Shown here piece after piece: positions 45,595-59,300 of a DNA stretch of 64,000 nt; position 1 is the first letter of the stretch, and each line of letters begins with the position of its first letter. Origin of the DNA: Pithys albifrons albifrons (Eukaryota > Chordata > Aves > Passeriformes > Thamnophilidae); NCBI RefSeq assembly GCF_047495875.1, contig NC_092460.1:12266520-12330519 (forward strand). The letters are read 5' to 3'. The notes below the pieces were generated by a model that was not told where the DNA came from, made no database searches, and worked only from the letters and a program-made list of their open reading frames with translations. Position numbers and translations under genes: made by a program.

Positions 45595-48500
45595 CATATA
45601 TTTTTTGTAATCTGATTTTGATGCACTATTTGACTGTTAGATTTTATTTCTTCTGGTACTAGGGCTGCTATTTGTTCTTGACAGTTTCAGCACCTTGTTT
45701 TGCCTTAGCATCAGTTTTTATGTTACTTACTTTTTGAACACTGTTACCTCTTTGGTGTTTTTTTACAGTACATAATGGCCACTTCTGATGGGAGTTGTAG
45801 TGCTTCTAGCAATTGCAGAATTTTTTCAACATATTTCCTTTGTGCAGTTAAAAGTCCTCTTTCTAAAATGCTCTATGAGCATGGACGATGCCAAAGACAG
45901 ATTTAAAGTCAGTCCAGATGTTGATTTTGCCAGTTCTAGAGCTCAGGTGAGTGCTATCAGTCTTTCTGGGCTGAAGTTCCTGTAGGCAGAGGATTTCATT
46001 TGCTTACCTTTTTTCACAAAGCTGCTACTGGCAGAAACCAATTTTCTGCTTCCAGGAGTGGTTCTTCTTTAAGGTCTGGATGGCTGGAATAAACTGCTTT
46101 AGTGGTCTCCAGGCAGTCAGGTACAACAGGTTCAGCTGTGCATGCACTTTCTAGGAACGCAGCTGGTTGACAATGTTAGTCATTTGAATATTTATGAAAT
46201 TTCCTGGCTTCTTCTATGTTTATGATCACTGCTGCTCTTTGCTTTCAAGCAGCTGGGCCAGCTTTTGCTCACTTCATCTAATTGCTTAGAGAAGTGGCTG
46301 CTGGCTTTTTGTCTGGCCCCAGCTGCTCTGTCAGGACCCCCAGGACTTTCTTTGCTGCTCGTGCAAAAACAGCCAGAAGGGCTTCCTCACATCAGGTAAT
46401 CCCAACGCCGGAACCCTCAGGAGTTCCTGCTTTAGCTGCTCAAAGGCCTTATTTGCTGCAGGGGTCCAGGCTATGTTGTCTTTAGCAGCTTTTAACAGGT
46501 TATAGAATAGTTTTGCAGTTAGTCTATCAGCCAGGATAGCTTGGCATTTCAGGAACTGAGAGAGTGGCAGTCAATGGTTACCTTTCTGCTCCAGCACTGC
46601 TGACACACCAACCTGTCATGTCCAGAAACGCTCAAAGATCTCTCACTGTCTGTGCTTCAGGTGTTTGGCAGTTGCTTCTTTTCTTGCTGTTCTTGGGGAG
46701 CATTATCTTCTAGAAACTGCTTATCTCAGGGGTAACTATTGCTTCTGTATCAGTTGCTTTTTCCTGTTGAGAGACTCAGTACTCATTTAGCAAATTTGGA
46801 GTCTACAGAAGAAAATCTTGGTTTTCAGTGGTTATTAATAAGTTACTTATAAATTGCAGAAACATACTTTCTCCCAGTGGCAACTGCTATTGTTTCAGAT
46901 GTTAAAATCTTTGAGGTAACATTGTCCAAGGTAGCTGTTGTGAGTGGTGTGGTTTTTGGTTGTTTTTTTTTTTTTCTTTTTAGCAAATATATTAAAGCTT
47001 TCTTACTTAAATGCAAATATTTTCGGACTTTTTGCTAAGGAAAGACAGAAAAGAACATTTTTAAAATCTAATACTTGCTTTTTGTTCTCAGTTATTGGTT
47101 TTGCTTCTGGTTGTACTTCTATTTAGATGGGGCTTGCCCATTTTGACTTACTTGGTGTGTTAGTAGCTCAGACTCAGGATACACTTAATCCAAATTTGAT
47201 TAATATTTTGATTATTCTGTTTTGGTTTCACACAGTTCATAGCTAAACTCAAAGCTGTTATCAATTGTTTTTCTTTTTTCTTGAATTCAATTTTGCAGCT
47301 TCCAGATTTTCTAACAAATTTTTGCCCATAAGGGTTTGTACAAATTTGGTAAACATAAAAACTGATGTACTTCATTTGTTTTCTCATTTTAAACTTAAGG
47401 GGTTTCAAAAGAAAGCTTTCTCTGTTTGACCAGTTGCACACCTGTGACTTGAACAAATTTATGACTTTTAAGTATCAATTTTTGATTTAAAACAAAAGCT
47501 GTAGTTCCAGTGTCAAGCAGCAACAGTTTTTTTCTAATGTTTATATTTTTATATTGGAGCTGCTACTACAATTTTAAGTACCACCACATCTATTGTATAA
47601 AATACTTACATGTAATAAACAATTGCAAAACAAACAAATCCTAATTTTAGGTCTTGTCCAGTGTGGCATGCTTACAGTTAATTTTTCAACACTGCCACAT
47701 TTTGGCAGGGTAATACTTTCAACAATATGATCTTAGATGTTTTAGGTATTGAGTAACTTTTCTGAAAACAAATAAAACAACTCAGAAAACAGTAACTTCA
47801 CACAAAACTCTTAACTCTTTTTTTTTTTACAATAAGGCATACACACAAAACTCTCAACTTGTCTAAAAACAAGACAACCACACAGAAGACAGTAACCACA
47901 CACACAAATCTTAATTTTAGGCTTTATCCAGTGGGCTATTTTTATAGGCAATCTATCAGAGGTACCACTCATTTACAACACAATAGCCCACATTGTCAGT
48001 GGGATTATAAACAAAAACTTATTTCAAACATATAGTAATTTCTCTAAATCCAAAATCACACACACAACTCTTAAAATGCACAACACTGCTTAATTCTAAA
48101 ACAAACATAAAGTACATACACAGACTTCACACTCAGCTCGTGGCTGATCATATCTTATTCATTCACTAATCACATGTATACTACAAATTAACACCTCAAC
48201 TTACTTTTTCACAGTATACAAGACAGCTCAGACACCCAATAACTTTTACCTGTGTCTCATTTACTAATCACACATAAATTATTCAAAACTAAAATGCACA
48301 CGAGAACTGGTACACACAAAGGCTTGGCTCAGACACACTTAAAAACCTGGGCAAACAGCTCAGACACAGACAAAAACTTAGATAATAGCAAACAATTTGC
48401 ACAGAGAAAAGCAATGCTGTAAGAGCCCACAGAAAAAAAACAAACACTGCGAGCTGCGTCTGTAGGATTTTAACACTTAAAGCACAGAGTAGTTTCTCTA

Positions 48501-48919
48501 ATACAGAAAACACAGAGAAACACAGGATTCTGGAATTACAGGTACAGATAGAGGTACAGAGAGTTAGCTCCGTGCAGGGAAGAATTCCCTTTTTAAAGGG
48601 GACATTGCCTACTGCTTCTGGAGGAATTTAATACCAGGACACAGATACAGGTACAAGCAGGAAGATGAACTCTGGGGAGGATATCTCACAACCCCCGTTC
48701 ACTTCTGCAACAAGATGTCTCTTGTTATCCTTTAGGTTACAGGACAGGAAAACAGAAATACCTTTTGGCAAAATGCAGCGAGTTCTTTTCCACCCCTGTA
48801 AAAGGCACTGAAGAAGGGGGAGCCCCTCTAGGTAAAACTCACCTAGGGGTGCCCAGGGGGTCCCCAATCACCTACGGATTATGCAGCCAGATGGAAATGT
48901 CCTGCTGGGGTGCCAAATC

Positions 48920-49512
48920 TGATAAGCGAAAACGCTGCAAAAAGTGAGTGCTAAGAGGAAGTTTTGTATTCTAATAGCAGCAAGGTACTTATTGATAATG
49001 TTGGAGGCAAAGCCAGTTCGTGCTGGGCAAAAACTTGCCTAACTTGTTCAAGTAAAATAAGCCATTTATAGTCTTAAGTTCATGGTTAACACCTTGTAAT
49101 TTCCATATTAATGACTGGGCAAAACCGTGGGCAGAGCTTTCCTTTTGGCTTGGAATTTGGGTAGTGGTCTCCTGACTTCATCCCTCGGGTGGTCTCAAAG
49201 CGTCTTCTTCACCGTTGGATTTCTGCCTTTTCTTTGTTCAGTGACATGACCTGTCAACCTTGTAAAACCTTGGCTTCAACTCTCCAAAATCTTGATTTTT
49301 ACCATTTCATCCTATTGAAGTGTCTAGCTTAGTTTAATTTATGACTTCTAACCCATAGTACACTAGTTCCTATAACTACTGGACAATTTGTACCAGAACA
49401 AAGTGACTCTAGCACTTTATGCTGTTCAGAGACTTTGCTGTGCAAACAACATTTTGAAAAGCAGAATTAGAAATTTCACAAAATTAGGTTTTTTTGGTCT
49501 CTTTTTCCTCCA
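48920..49512 (-). repeat. ERV LTR (5' LTR), unit B
   Basis: Equivalent of 8,246-8,838. It begins TGATAAGCG and ends CCTCCA next to the target duplication. Confidence 0.87.
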
Positions 49513-51229
49513 CACCCAGTGCCTCATCTGCATGGAGCCTGTGGAGGACAGAAAGACTTTCAAGACCATGGTGTGCCCAGAGTGCAAAAGCATCTGGTTC
49601 CACAGGGACTGCATCCAAGTAGGAGCAGTTTCCTCACCCCCAGGGGCACAGCAGGGGCTCAGCAGCACCAGGGCCTCACTCAGTGTTGCTTGTTTCTCCT
49701 GCAGGGACAGGCTCTGTCTGCAGGTATTTTAGCCTTCCAGTGCCCCCTCTGCAGAGGCCATCGGGAATTTCTCGTGGATATGTTCACTGTGGGGATCTGA
49801 ATCCCCTTGAGGTTGGTGTCCTTCTGCTGGGCTCACAACACAGGAGGGTGCAAGTGCTGTGCCTTGCCAGGGCATGCCCCAGCACTCTTGGCCCTACACT
49901 GCTTTGGGAGGGCCACGTTCAGCTTCTCACAGGAGTTGGAAATGGCACAGGGGAAAGGGCAGGGACTCACCTGCCAGATGCCAGGGCAGGCAGAGCTCAT
50001 CAGTTTTCCTTTTCCCTGTCAGACAGCCATTATGGGAGGAAGGCGATGCATTCAGGGACCTGGGAGTGAGGCACCACCAGTGCAATGCCAGAGAGTGTCT
50101 TTATCCAGGAGGCAGAGAGGAGGCAGAGGAAGAGGGGTAAGTTGCCAGAGGGGGGCCGTGGGGGGCTCTGCAGAGGATCTGTGCCTTGGCAAGGGCTGAA
50201 AGCAGAAGGAGCCTGAAGGAGAGCTTGGCCAGATATCCCATGCTTTTGACACTTTGTCCTCACGGCCATCAATCTTTTTGCTTCCCCAGGCCCTGGGAAA
50301 TGCTCCTGTGCAGCTCCTGTGCTGCCGAGGGTACCCACAAACGCTGCTCCAGCCTGACAGACAGCACAACCAGCTGGGAATGTGGCAGTTGTGCTCCTCT
50401 GGACACAGGTAAGAGACAAAGCACACAGGTGCCCCTGGGCTGGGGCCATGCAGGGCCTGGCATCAGGTGGCCAGGATGGCTTGGCAGAGCCTGTCTGCTC
50501 CAGGAGGGCTGGGGGCACTGCTCTGGCCCAGCCTGCCTTGGGCCTGGGGAGCCCTTGACCTTCCCACTTCCCCTTACAGCCCCCGGGAATGAGTCAGAGC
50601 TGGACATCCCTGACCTGGGCACACAGGACAGCAGCTCCTCCACCAGTCCTGGGCCTGACCTCACACAAAATGGCTCCTGCCAGCAAGGTCAGGCCCCAGA
50701 TCCACAGGGCCAGCGCAGAACTCTGCGTGACAGAACCCATGTGCCAACACCAAGTGCTGGGCGGCGCCAGCCCAGGCAGAGACAATCGGGGACATCCTGC
50801 AGGCAAAACTGCTCCCGCCTGCAACATCGGACCCCAGATCCACCTATCGGGTCCACAAGTCCCCATGACAGGAGCCGCGTGAGACCATCAGGTATTGCGA
50901 GTCGCACATCAGGGACGTCCTGCAGGCAAAACTGCTGTCGCCAACGTCAAAACTCAAATTCATCCAGCCTGTCCAGAAGGCCCCACGACAGGAGCTGCCC
51001 GCCTGCACCGAGTGCTGGGAGGCGAAACCGAAGGGAGAACGCATCGGGAACATCCCGCAAGGGAAACCACTCCTGCCTGCAATGGCACAACCCAGATCCA
51101 CCTGGCAGGTCCACAAGTCCCCATGACAGGAGCCATGTGAGACCATCAAAAAAATTGTTTACTCCGAAACAGGTAACAATCTCAGGGGAAAAAAGATTTG
51201 TTTTCTTGCCCTGGTTCCTTAAGAGTTAA

Positions 51230-52558
51230 TTAAATTAAATCCAATTAAAGTAAAAATAATTTTAAGACACAGATCACTGCACAGCCTCCAAAGACAGAAG
51301 TTAAATCAGGAATCTAATGAGGGCAAAGGCTTTAAAGACCTTCTAAGGATCCTGATTGCATTAGAAGCAGATCCAGCTGTTTTAAATTTGCTGTAATAGA
51401 ACAACAAACTGCTCTACAGGTGAAAACCATTCCTAATCAGATATAAAAATGGAATCCAGCTCTGACCAATTAACCTAACGACTCCCCTGGTTAATGAGGC
51501 ACAGCTGTCCCAACACAGCAGCAAAATCTGCCTTCTGGTTAAACACCAGGAGAGAGGCACAAACTGCAACCGTGTTTCACAAACAGTTCAAAACACCTCA
51601 AATTCCAGGGAAAACGGTAATCTGACATTCAGCCTAGGCCTGACACAGTCAAGGGACTGTGCAGGATATGATGCAGCTCAACACTGATGTATTAATATTT
51701 TCAACCAGGAAAAAACATAAGTTGATTTTATGTGTTTTAAACCATCCCTACTCTACCTGCAAGATCCACACTAACATTGTTCAATAGAAAGGGATGAGGA
51801 GGGAATAGGATTTTGTTGGTTTATTTCATAGGAAACGGCATCGGAATAAGAGGCACAAGAAAGCAACATTTGAAAATATGGTTTGCATTAAAGACTTATT
51901 TAGTGAATAAAGTACATGGAATTAAAGAATCCCCATGGCTGTGCAATTCATGAAGTGAATGACAACAAGCAACAACTAGAAGTTCTCCAACTTTTAAAGC
52001 ATCCTATTAGTTTGGAGGTGGGAATTTAACTGGATACAGGGGAGAAAGTTATGGTCATTACAAAGAGTATGGTGGGAAAAAGAAAAACACTACAGCAGCA
52101 GAACTTCATCCCACCTTAGCCAATCCCTCTTTTAAACAACAATAACAGGACACACAAACTGCTTACAGCTACTTGAACCCAAGGCTTTCACTAGACTGCA
52201 GAAGACTCAAAGCCTAGTTGTGACTTCAGAGAGCTTTAACTCCAGAAAAAAAACCCCACCTCGTACATATTTTTAATTATAAAGCAACAAGTAAACTCTT
52301 CTCACTCTAAACATACATACCTAAGCACATCACACATGTGTATTTATGCGTGTATTTATATACTTTTGTGCATCAACAGCGCTCATTCCACACTTCTACG
52401 CACCTGCCCGTCCACACCCCCGAGCCGCGGATTTTACGCCGCCACAAGCGGAGCCGGGAAGCGCCTCGGAGGGTCTGGGAGCAACGAGCGGGGGTTCGGC
52501 CCCGCAGGGACCGCGCCCGCCGGAGCCGGTGCCGCCCGCCGAGACTCAGGCTGGGAGC
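51230..52558. other. Intergenic, no gene recognised (unit B)
   Basis: Equivalent to 10,556-11,884 with scattered substitutions. No exon, RNA gene or repeat family was recognised. Confidence 0.6.
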
Positions 52559-53044
52559 ACAGACGTGCCCCGGGGGCGCGGCCGGGAACGGGGAGCCGCG
52601 GGCAGCGGGACCGGGGGACGGCACCGGGGAGCCGCGAGCGGCGGCACCGGGGGTTGGAGCGGAGCTGCCGGGAACGGGGAGCCGCGGGCGGCGGGACCGG
52701 GGGACGAGATGAGCGGCCGGAAACGGGGAGCTGCGGGCAGTGGAACCGAGCGGATCGGCCGGGAACGGGGAGCCGCGGGCGGCGGGACCGAGGGACGGAA
52801 GGGATGAGCGGCCGGGAACGGGGAGCCGCGGGCGGCGGGACCGAGGGACGGAAGGGATGAGCGGCCGGGAACGGGGAGCCGCGGGCGGCGGGACCGGGGG
52901 ACGAGATGAGCGGCCGGAAACGGGGAGCTGCGGGCAGTGGAACCGAGCGGATCGGCCGGGAACGGGGAGCCGCGGGCGGCGGGACCGAGGGACGGAAGGG
53001 ATGAGCGGCCGGGAACGGGGAGCCGCGGGCGGCGGGACCCAGGG
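52559..53044 (+). repeat. 53-bp GC-rich minisatellite, unit B
   Basis: Same unit, order of variants and length as in unit A, so this array has not changed in copy number since the duplication. Confidence 0.88.
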
Positions 53045-53374
53045 GCGGGTCAGCTGTTCCCGCGCCCGGCGCGCGCCCCCCGCGCCTTTCGAAACGCGCG
53101 CCAAGCCCGCGCGCTGCGCGCGTCTGGACGCTACCACTGCTGCTTCCCGAGCGGGGGGCGGCCGGTCGCGCCTTCTTTCCCCTCCTTCTGAAAGAACGGC
53201 GCCGCTGAAGGGACAGTAGCAAAGCTCCTCGTTAGACACGAATGGGAAAAGCGTTGCTTTGGCGGTTGCTCCTGTGTTTTTGTTAATTTCTGCTCATGTA
53301 TTGCAGAAAACGCCCCTGCTTTTCTTCGTGATTGGTTACGCCCAAGGCGCCCTTCGTCACAAGACCCAGCCCAT
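53045..53374 (+). promoter_or_regulatory. NOL8 CpG-island promoter, unit B
   Basis: Identical in layout to 12,371-12,700, with the inverted CCAAT box near 53,330. Confidence 0.5.
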
Positions 53375-56300
53375 GTGTTCCCACCACACTTGACCGGCGG
53401 GAAACATGAAGCCTGCAGAGAACCCGGCTGCCTAACGAGGCGGAACCCTTTCCGCGTGAGAGCTGGGAAGAGGTGCTGGGGGGAAGGTAAATCGAGTGTC
53501 GCCGCGGGGAGGGCACATGGGGGCGGTGAGGGAGGGGGGCGGCGGGGCCGGCGGCGAGGGGCTGTTCCTCGGGCCCCCTTTGCCGGGTGGGGGTCTCTCG
53601 GGCCGGGCCCGGGCCCCTCTGCCGGGCGTCCCTCGGCAGCTCCTGACGCGGTCGGGTCTGTGCGGGTCTCCCATGCTTCCGATAGAGCACCCCGGGTTAT
53701 GCGGTAACGAGCCGCTGCCATTCACGATCGCGCAGCCGGTGATGCGATTCGAGGTTTAAGGCAGCCCCCGGTGCGGAGCAGCAGCGCGGGGTTTGCGGGC
53801 GCTGGACAGAGCAGGGAGCGCTGTTGGGGGAGCGATTTGCCCGTAATTTGACATTCCAGGCGCACTGGCCCCTGCGGCGCCAGTGTCGGTGAGCTGTTGT
53901 TGTCTCCCCGCAGGAAAGCGGAGCGTGTGTTCCTGGTGTGATGCTTTGACTTCAGGCATAGAGAAGGAACAGGTTTCCAAGCGTTTGTATGTTGGAGGGC
54001 TTGGCCATACGGTGTCTAAGGCCGAACTGGAGGAAAGATTTGAGAAGTTTGGGCATGTTTTGGATGCAGAAATTATTACCAGAAAAGATGATCAGGGTAT
54101 GTTTTGTTTTATCTTTTCAAGGTTCATTGCTTTTCAGTTTGAAGCGTGAAATGGAATTTTTGCTTCAGAGTCACTTTATTTTCACAAAATAGCTTAATTT
54201 TCAGTTTTAAAGGAAACACTGATATTACACAGAAGTTAACTGGATGTTTGTCATTGATCAGGGAACCCTGTGAAAACTTTTGCCTACGTCAGTGTCAGCA
54301 TTTCTGATGCCGAGCTTAGAAAGTGTAAGTACATCTTTCTGGTTTTTACTTGTTGATGTTTTTGAGCCAGGTTGTTTTACTGATAACACATCTGATGTCA
54401 CAACAGGATGTGGTCAAGGTAGAGCTTGTTTTATTCTGTTGCCTTCTTTAAGCTTCAATTTTATGGGTACCTTTCAGGTACAAACTTAAACCAAGTGAGC
54501 AGTGAGGTGTAATATCACGCTAAAGAAACGTCAGCCTGTCATAGAAGGAGGTGTAGTGAAGTCTGGGCTGTGCTTCTTTAACGTAAAAAATACTTATTTT
54601 CCCATCTCGTTGTTTTGCAGGCATGTCAATTTTAAATAAAACAAAATGGAAAGGAGGGACACTGCAAATTGAGTTGGCCAAAGAAAGCTTTTTGCACAGG
54701 TAAAAATCAGTTTTTAAAAATGCGTGTTGCTGCTCAAGTTACCCCTCTTCTGTTTATCTGATAATATTATGGCTGTGCTTTCATCTTCTACACTCTTTCA
54801 GTTTTCATAGAGAGTGGTGGAGTGTTGATGCATGTGTGATACTGCAACGTGATTTATGTTGTTATTCCCTTAAAGGGAACGTCAAGGTGTTGATTCCTTG
54901 AGCAGTGGGTGGTTGCTGTTCTGTGGGAGGGGGTCCCTGCCAGCTCGAATCCAGCACATGGGCTTTATTTAGTAGAGTACTTTTCCCATGTCTGATGTAC
55001 TTCTTGGTACAGGCTTGCCACAGAGGGGGAGGAAGCAAAGCTGCAGAAAGAAAAGCCACAGAGAAATAACCAAGCATGTCTGTTGGAATCACTGAAAAAG
55101 GCTGGAGTTGTGGACTTCCACATGAAAGCAGTCCCGGGTACAGAGGTGGCAGAACACAAGGTATGCTGGGGGAGATGTGTAAGAGAAGTAAACCAAGAAA
55201 AAGCAAGCTCATTATATCTAAATTTATGCTAAATCTCTGTGCCTTATGTAAAGACATGTAATTATTGGGGGTGACAGTCCAAGTTGTGAAAAGAGGGCTG
55301 AAGAAATACCTCCTGTAGAGACAAGGAGAAGGCTCCTGTTATTCAGAGAGAGTGCTCAGGCATTGGAATGGGCTGCCCAGAGAGGGGGTGGATTCCCCAT
55401 CCCTGGAGGTTTTTCAACTGAGCTTGGCCGTGGCACTGAGTGCCATGATCTGGTAAAGGGACTGGTGTTGGACCAAGGGTTGGACTTGATGATCTCAGAG
55501 GTCTTTTCCAACCCAATCCATTCTATGATTCTGTGATTCTTTGCAGTGACTGGAAATAATTGTGATCTGCTTGTCCCCTCTCGTGGTGTTAAATCAGGAA
55601 ATGCTTTGTTCCTTGTGTATGTTGGGAATTTGCATAAGCCTGTAGCATAATGTACATTCATGTCACCCTTAAAAGCTTGTAAAGAGACTGTGTGACTTAC
55701 TTTTATACAGCACATAATTTTTGGTGGCTGGGCTGTCAGGAACTGCTCTCTGTGCTTCACATTCAGGATTAGGGTCTGCACGTGCTTACAAGAGGAAGAT
55801 TAAAATCACTGAACATGCAAATTAAGACAGGAAAAATAATATTAATTGGAAAGTTTTGAAAATTATTTGCAAAGCACAGAATGGTGTTAGAGGGATTTTT
55901 GTGTGTGTGTGGCAAAGGGGAAGAGAGCAAAATAATAGTGATTCTGTCTGTGCAGTGGCTGCTGTTAACTCATAAACCAGAAGCCATATATTAGACATAG
56001 TACTTGCAAAGTAAAGAAATTTACTACTTTGTTATCATTCTTTATTTGCAGGTCGTAGAAGTTTGGGGTTTTGGTTGGCTTTGGGTTTTGTTGTTTTTGA
56101 GAAGGAAGCTGGCTAAGTTGCACAGTACGATTATATCTCACTAAAGAGCATAAACAAAAATGAATTAGTCACAGATGGTTCTTTTATTAGTAGTTCTGTT
56201 ATCCAAGAACAAACATCTTTCTCTGTTCCAGGGTTACTTCCACTCTCTTTTTGTTTAACACCGTTTACTTTTCTTTTCCTATAGAAGTGGGTTGTTGGTA

Positions 56301-59300
56301 AATTTGGCAGAGTCTTGCCTGTCCTCCACCTCAGGAATCCGCAAAAGAATAAAATATCCTTTTCCTACTGTCTGGGCATAGGCACAGTTCCCTTCCTTCT
56401 TCTGTCATATGGAGAAACAGTTGCTGAACAGTCTTAATTTTGATTGCTATGTCAGACTCAATTTACTGAATCCCTCAAGTGTGTCTTGCAGTAAATTTGT
56501 GTGATTTGGAGCAGTTTCTTAGACTGCACAAGTCAGTTGCTTAAAGACATGAGATGAAAAAGGGCTCCTTGTTGTCCTTTCGTGTAGAATTCAGCCTGTT
56601 CAGAAAGACTCGAGTCTGTTTGCTGGAGGAATCTTGTTTTAATTCCTTAACTCAGACCAACGTTGTGAAATATGACCCCTCAAAGTACTGCCATAACCTG
56701 AGGAAGCTGGAGCCAGACCGGGCACAAGCAGCTCCTGTGCCTGAGCTCACCCAGCACTTGGAAGGGAGAGATGTCAGTGCAAACAGGAAACGACAAGGAG
56801 AGTTCTCTGGGATGAAGAAACCACCTAAAAAACCGAGGCCACTGTGCAGTGAGGCCCTGAATGGAGCAGCAGCTCTGTCCTCTGGGTGCCAGCCCCGTCC
56901 AAAACACACCAGCTCACCACAACTCAGCCAGAGATCAAACCCCAAACCCAATGACGAGTTGAAATTGCCTCCATCGAGGAGTCTGGATAGTAAAACGCCA
57001 GGCAAAGGTTTATCATCAGATCAGAGGAATGTTAGTGGAGTTACAGCTCGAAATAACACGAGTGTTTCTGACAGTGATGTTGATTCTGAAGAGGAGATCA
57101 GAGCCATGGTAAAGAAAGAGACAGAAAAATGGAAAGCTGGAAATGCTGAGACTGAAAGTGACCCCTTGGAAATCGCTGGGGATGATTTTGGATTAAAATA
57201 CAGTAGTCACTGGTCCTTAAGCAAGCCAGATGCCATGAAGAAAACCACTAAAGGAAGTTACAAAGAGACTGTGGAATATGGTAATGGTTATGATTCAGCA
57301 GGTACAGATGAAATTATTGCTGAAGGTAAAACTCCAGATCCAAATAGCAGCAAAACTGCAATTTTAGAAGATTCTGAACAGATGAAGGTGGAAAGTAAAA
57401 AAATCCTAGCTAACAAAAAAAGTGCTTTGTTAAATGACTCATCACTGAAAACTCAAAATGTAGAAGGAGAACACATTGAAAAAAAGTGGAAAATTAAAAA
57501 ATCCAAAATTGGTGCATTGCAAACTTCAGCAGTTACCAGTACAGCAGAGACAAGTGATAGTGAGAGCTCTCACTCGGAGTCTGAGCAAGGGGAGTCTGAA
57601 ATCAGTTCTGACTATGAGTCCATGATGCAAAACTGTTACCGCTTAGACCTTTCCTTACATGACTTAAAAGCATTGGCTGCCAAAAACACTGGGACACCTG
57701 CAGAGGAATCTGATGGTGCACAGAGTTCTGCTCAGTCCCCTGCTGAAGAAAATCCTAAGGGTAATGCAAATAAACCAAAACTTCCTAAATGTCACCCTGC
57801 AGATAAAAAAAAAAAGCATCTCTCCTGACGATGTGCTGGCTGATATTTTAGCAGGGGAGAATAAGGAAAGCTCCAAGGGACAAAATAATTCACGTTTGAA
57901 ATATCAGCCCTTCAGGGGAATGGGGTCCCTTTGTGTGAAAGAGTCAACTAAGGACAGTACTGGGTTAAAAAAGGGGTCTGTAGGTTTAGGACTTGGAGCT
58001 TGTGTATTTTCTTCTGGGGAGGAGTCATCTAAAAGACAGCCCAAGAACCATCCATTGTGTGCACTTCAAGTCAGCAGTAAAAAGAGACAAAATGTGCCCA
58101 GTGAGCAGCATGAGGCACCGTCACCTGGTGCCTCCTCAGCAGATGAGAGACATCAGCCTGTTTCCAGGCCATGTTTACAGGGGAAGAAAAAAGACAGGAG
58201 TTCTCCACAAGACCACAGTTCAGAGCATGGAGCTGCCTCTCCCAGCCTTGATCAGAGTGACAGTGAGAGCAGTGACAGGGACAGCAACGCTGCAGGGGCT
58301 CTGAAACACGTTAAACGGCAACGGGAGAGCCCAAAACTGCTTTCCAAAAAAATGAAGATGAATGTAAGCAATAAAAAGCCAGAACGCGAAGCTAATACAT
58401 GTGAGAACAGGAAGACAAGCCTTCCAGAAGATAAGGAGCTTTGTCTTCATGCTACTGCTTCAAAGGAATCTGCAAGAGACAAACAGGAGCAGGACAACCA
58501 GAGGAGGCTGGCGGCTCTGGAGGAGAGACACAGGGAGAGAGAACTCCAAAAGAAACTCATTCAAGGAGCACTTTCGAATCTGGTAATTACACTCACAACT
58601 TTTATCTGAATAGTCCAGAGTACAAGGAAAAGGGTAATTAATGTATGTGAATTAAGATTCCTAAAAATCATAGTCTGGATCTTCTGATACATTGCCAGTT
58701 TTGAGTATATACAAAATCCTGCATACCTCGTCCCTGGAATGCCTCTGGAGTTGCAGGAGGAATAGCAGAGGTCATGGAAATGCCTTTTAGATACTTCTGT
58801 ATTAGTGCAGCAAGTACTTGCTGTGTTTGACCTGACATTTCCCCCTTTCCTAGGACGGCCAGCCAGCAGGGAAGCACAAACACATCCTATTCGATTCAGA
58901 CACGGAAAATGAGACGTTGAAAAAAGACGCAAGTTTGGGAAATATGCCTGGAGAAGTAAGTGTTATTAGGCAAAAGCCCTGTGTGACCATGCCTTTTGTT
59001 CTGAAGATTAGATTTCCTAGTGAAGTGCCAGAGAAATGTAGGTAAGTTTTGAATTAACATCAGACAGGTTTGACAGTACTTAACCATTCATCTGAGAAAG
59101 CTTGAGAGCTTGGAGAATTTGGAAGGAGTTTGAGATTGGTACAGAAGGTATTCTAACTTAGAAGAGAAAGAACTTCTGTATAATTAGTGTTGAAATTCCT
59201 CTGCTTTTAGGCAAAGGCAGGGGAGGAGATTGGGCTTGAGCAGTACAGAAGTACTCTGCTCTTTCTGAGACTGGATGAACTGCTAAGGCAGTATCTTGTT

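Larger units (their letters stand above)
43430..49512 (-). mobile_element. Endogenous retrovirus, unit B copy
   Basis: This is the same degenerate minus-strand provirus as at 2,750-8,838, with CACCC duplications at 43,425-43,429 and 49,513-49,517. LTRs lie at 43,430-43,992 and 48,920-49,512. The protease DTG remnant is at 47,506-47,514, the reverse-transcriptase block at 46,905-46,928 and PALGLPD at 46,391-46,411. No intact viral gene is present. It was copied with the segment and not inserted independently, since the insertion point and internal lesions agree. Confidence 0.9.
42362..51229 (+). pseudogene. PHF7: PHF7-like copy 3, disrupted (unit B)
   Basis: Exons are equivalent to copy 1: 42,362-42,404; 42,731-42,822; 42,908-43,009; 43,166-43,290; 43,368-43,429 plus 49,518-49,618; 49,705-49,811; 50,023-50,136; 50,290-50,408; 50,580-51,229. 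It shares the provirus in exon 5, the TGA in exon 6 and the short tail with copy 1. An additional change, CAC to CAG at 42,808-42,810, turns the conserved zinc-ligand histidine of the first knuckle (H41 in copy 2) into glutamine. Exons 7-9 keep open frames and good splice sites. Confidence 0.85.
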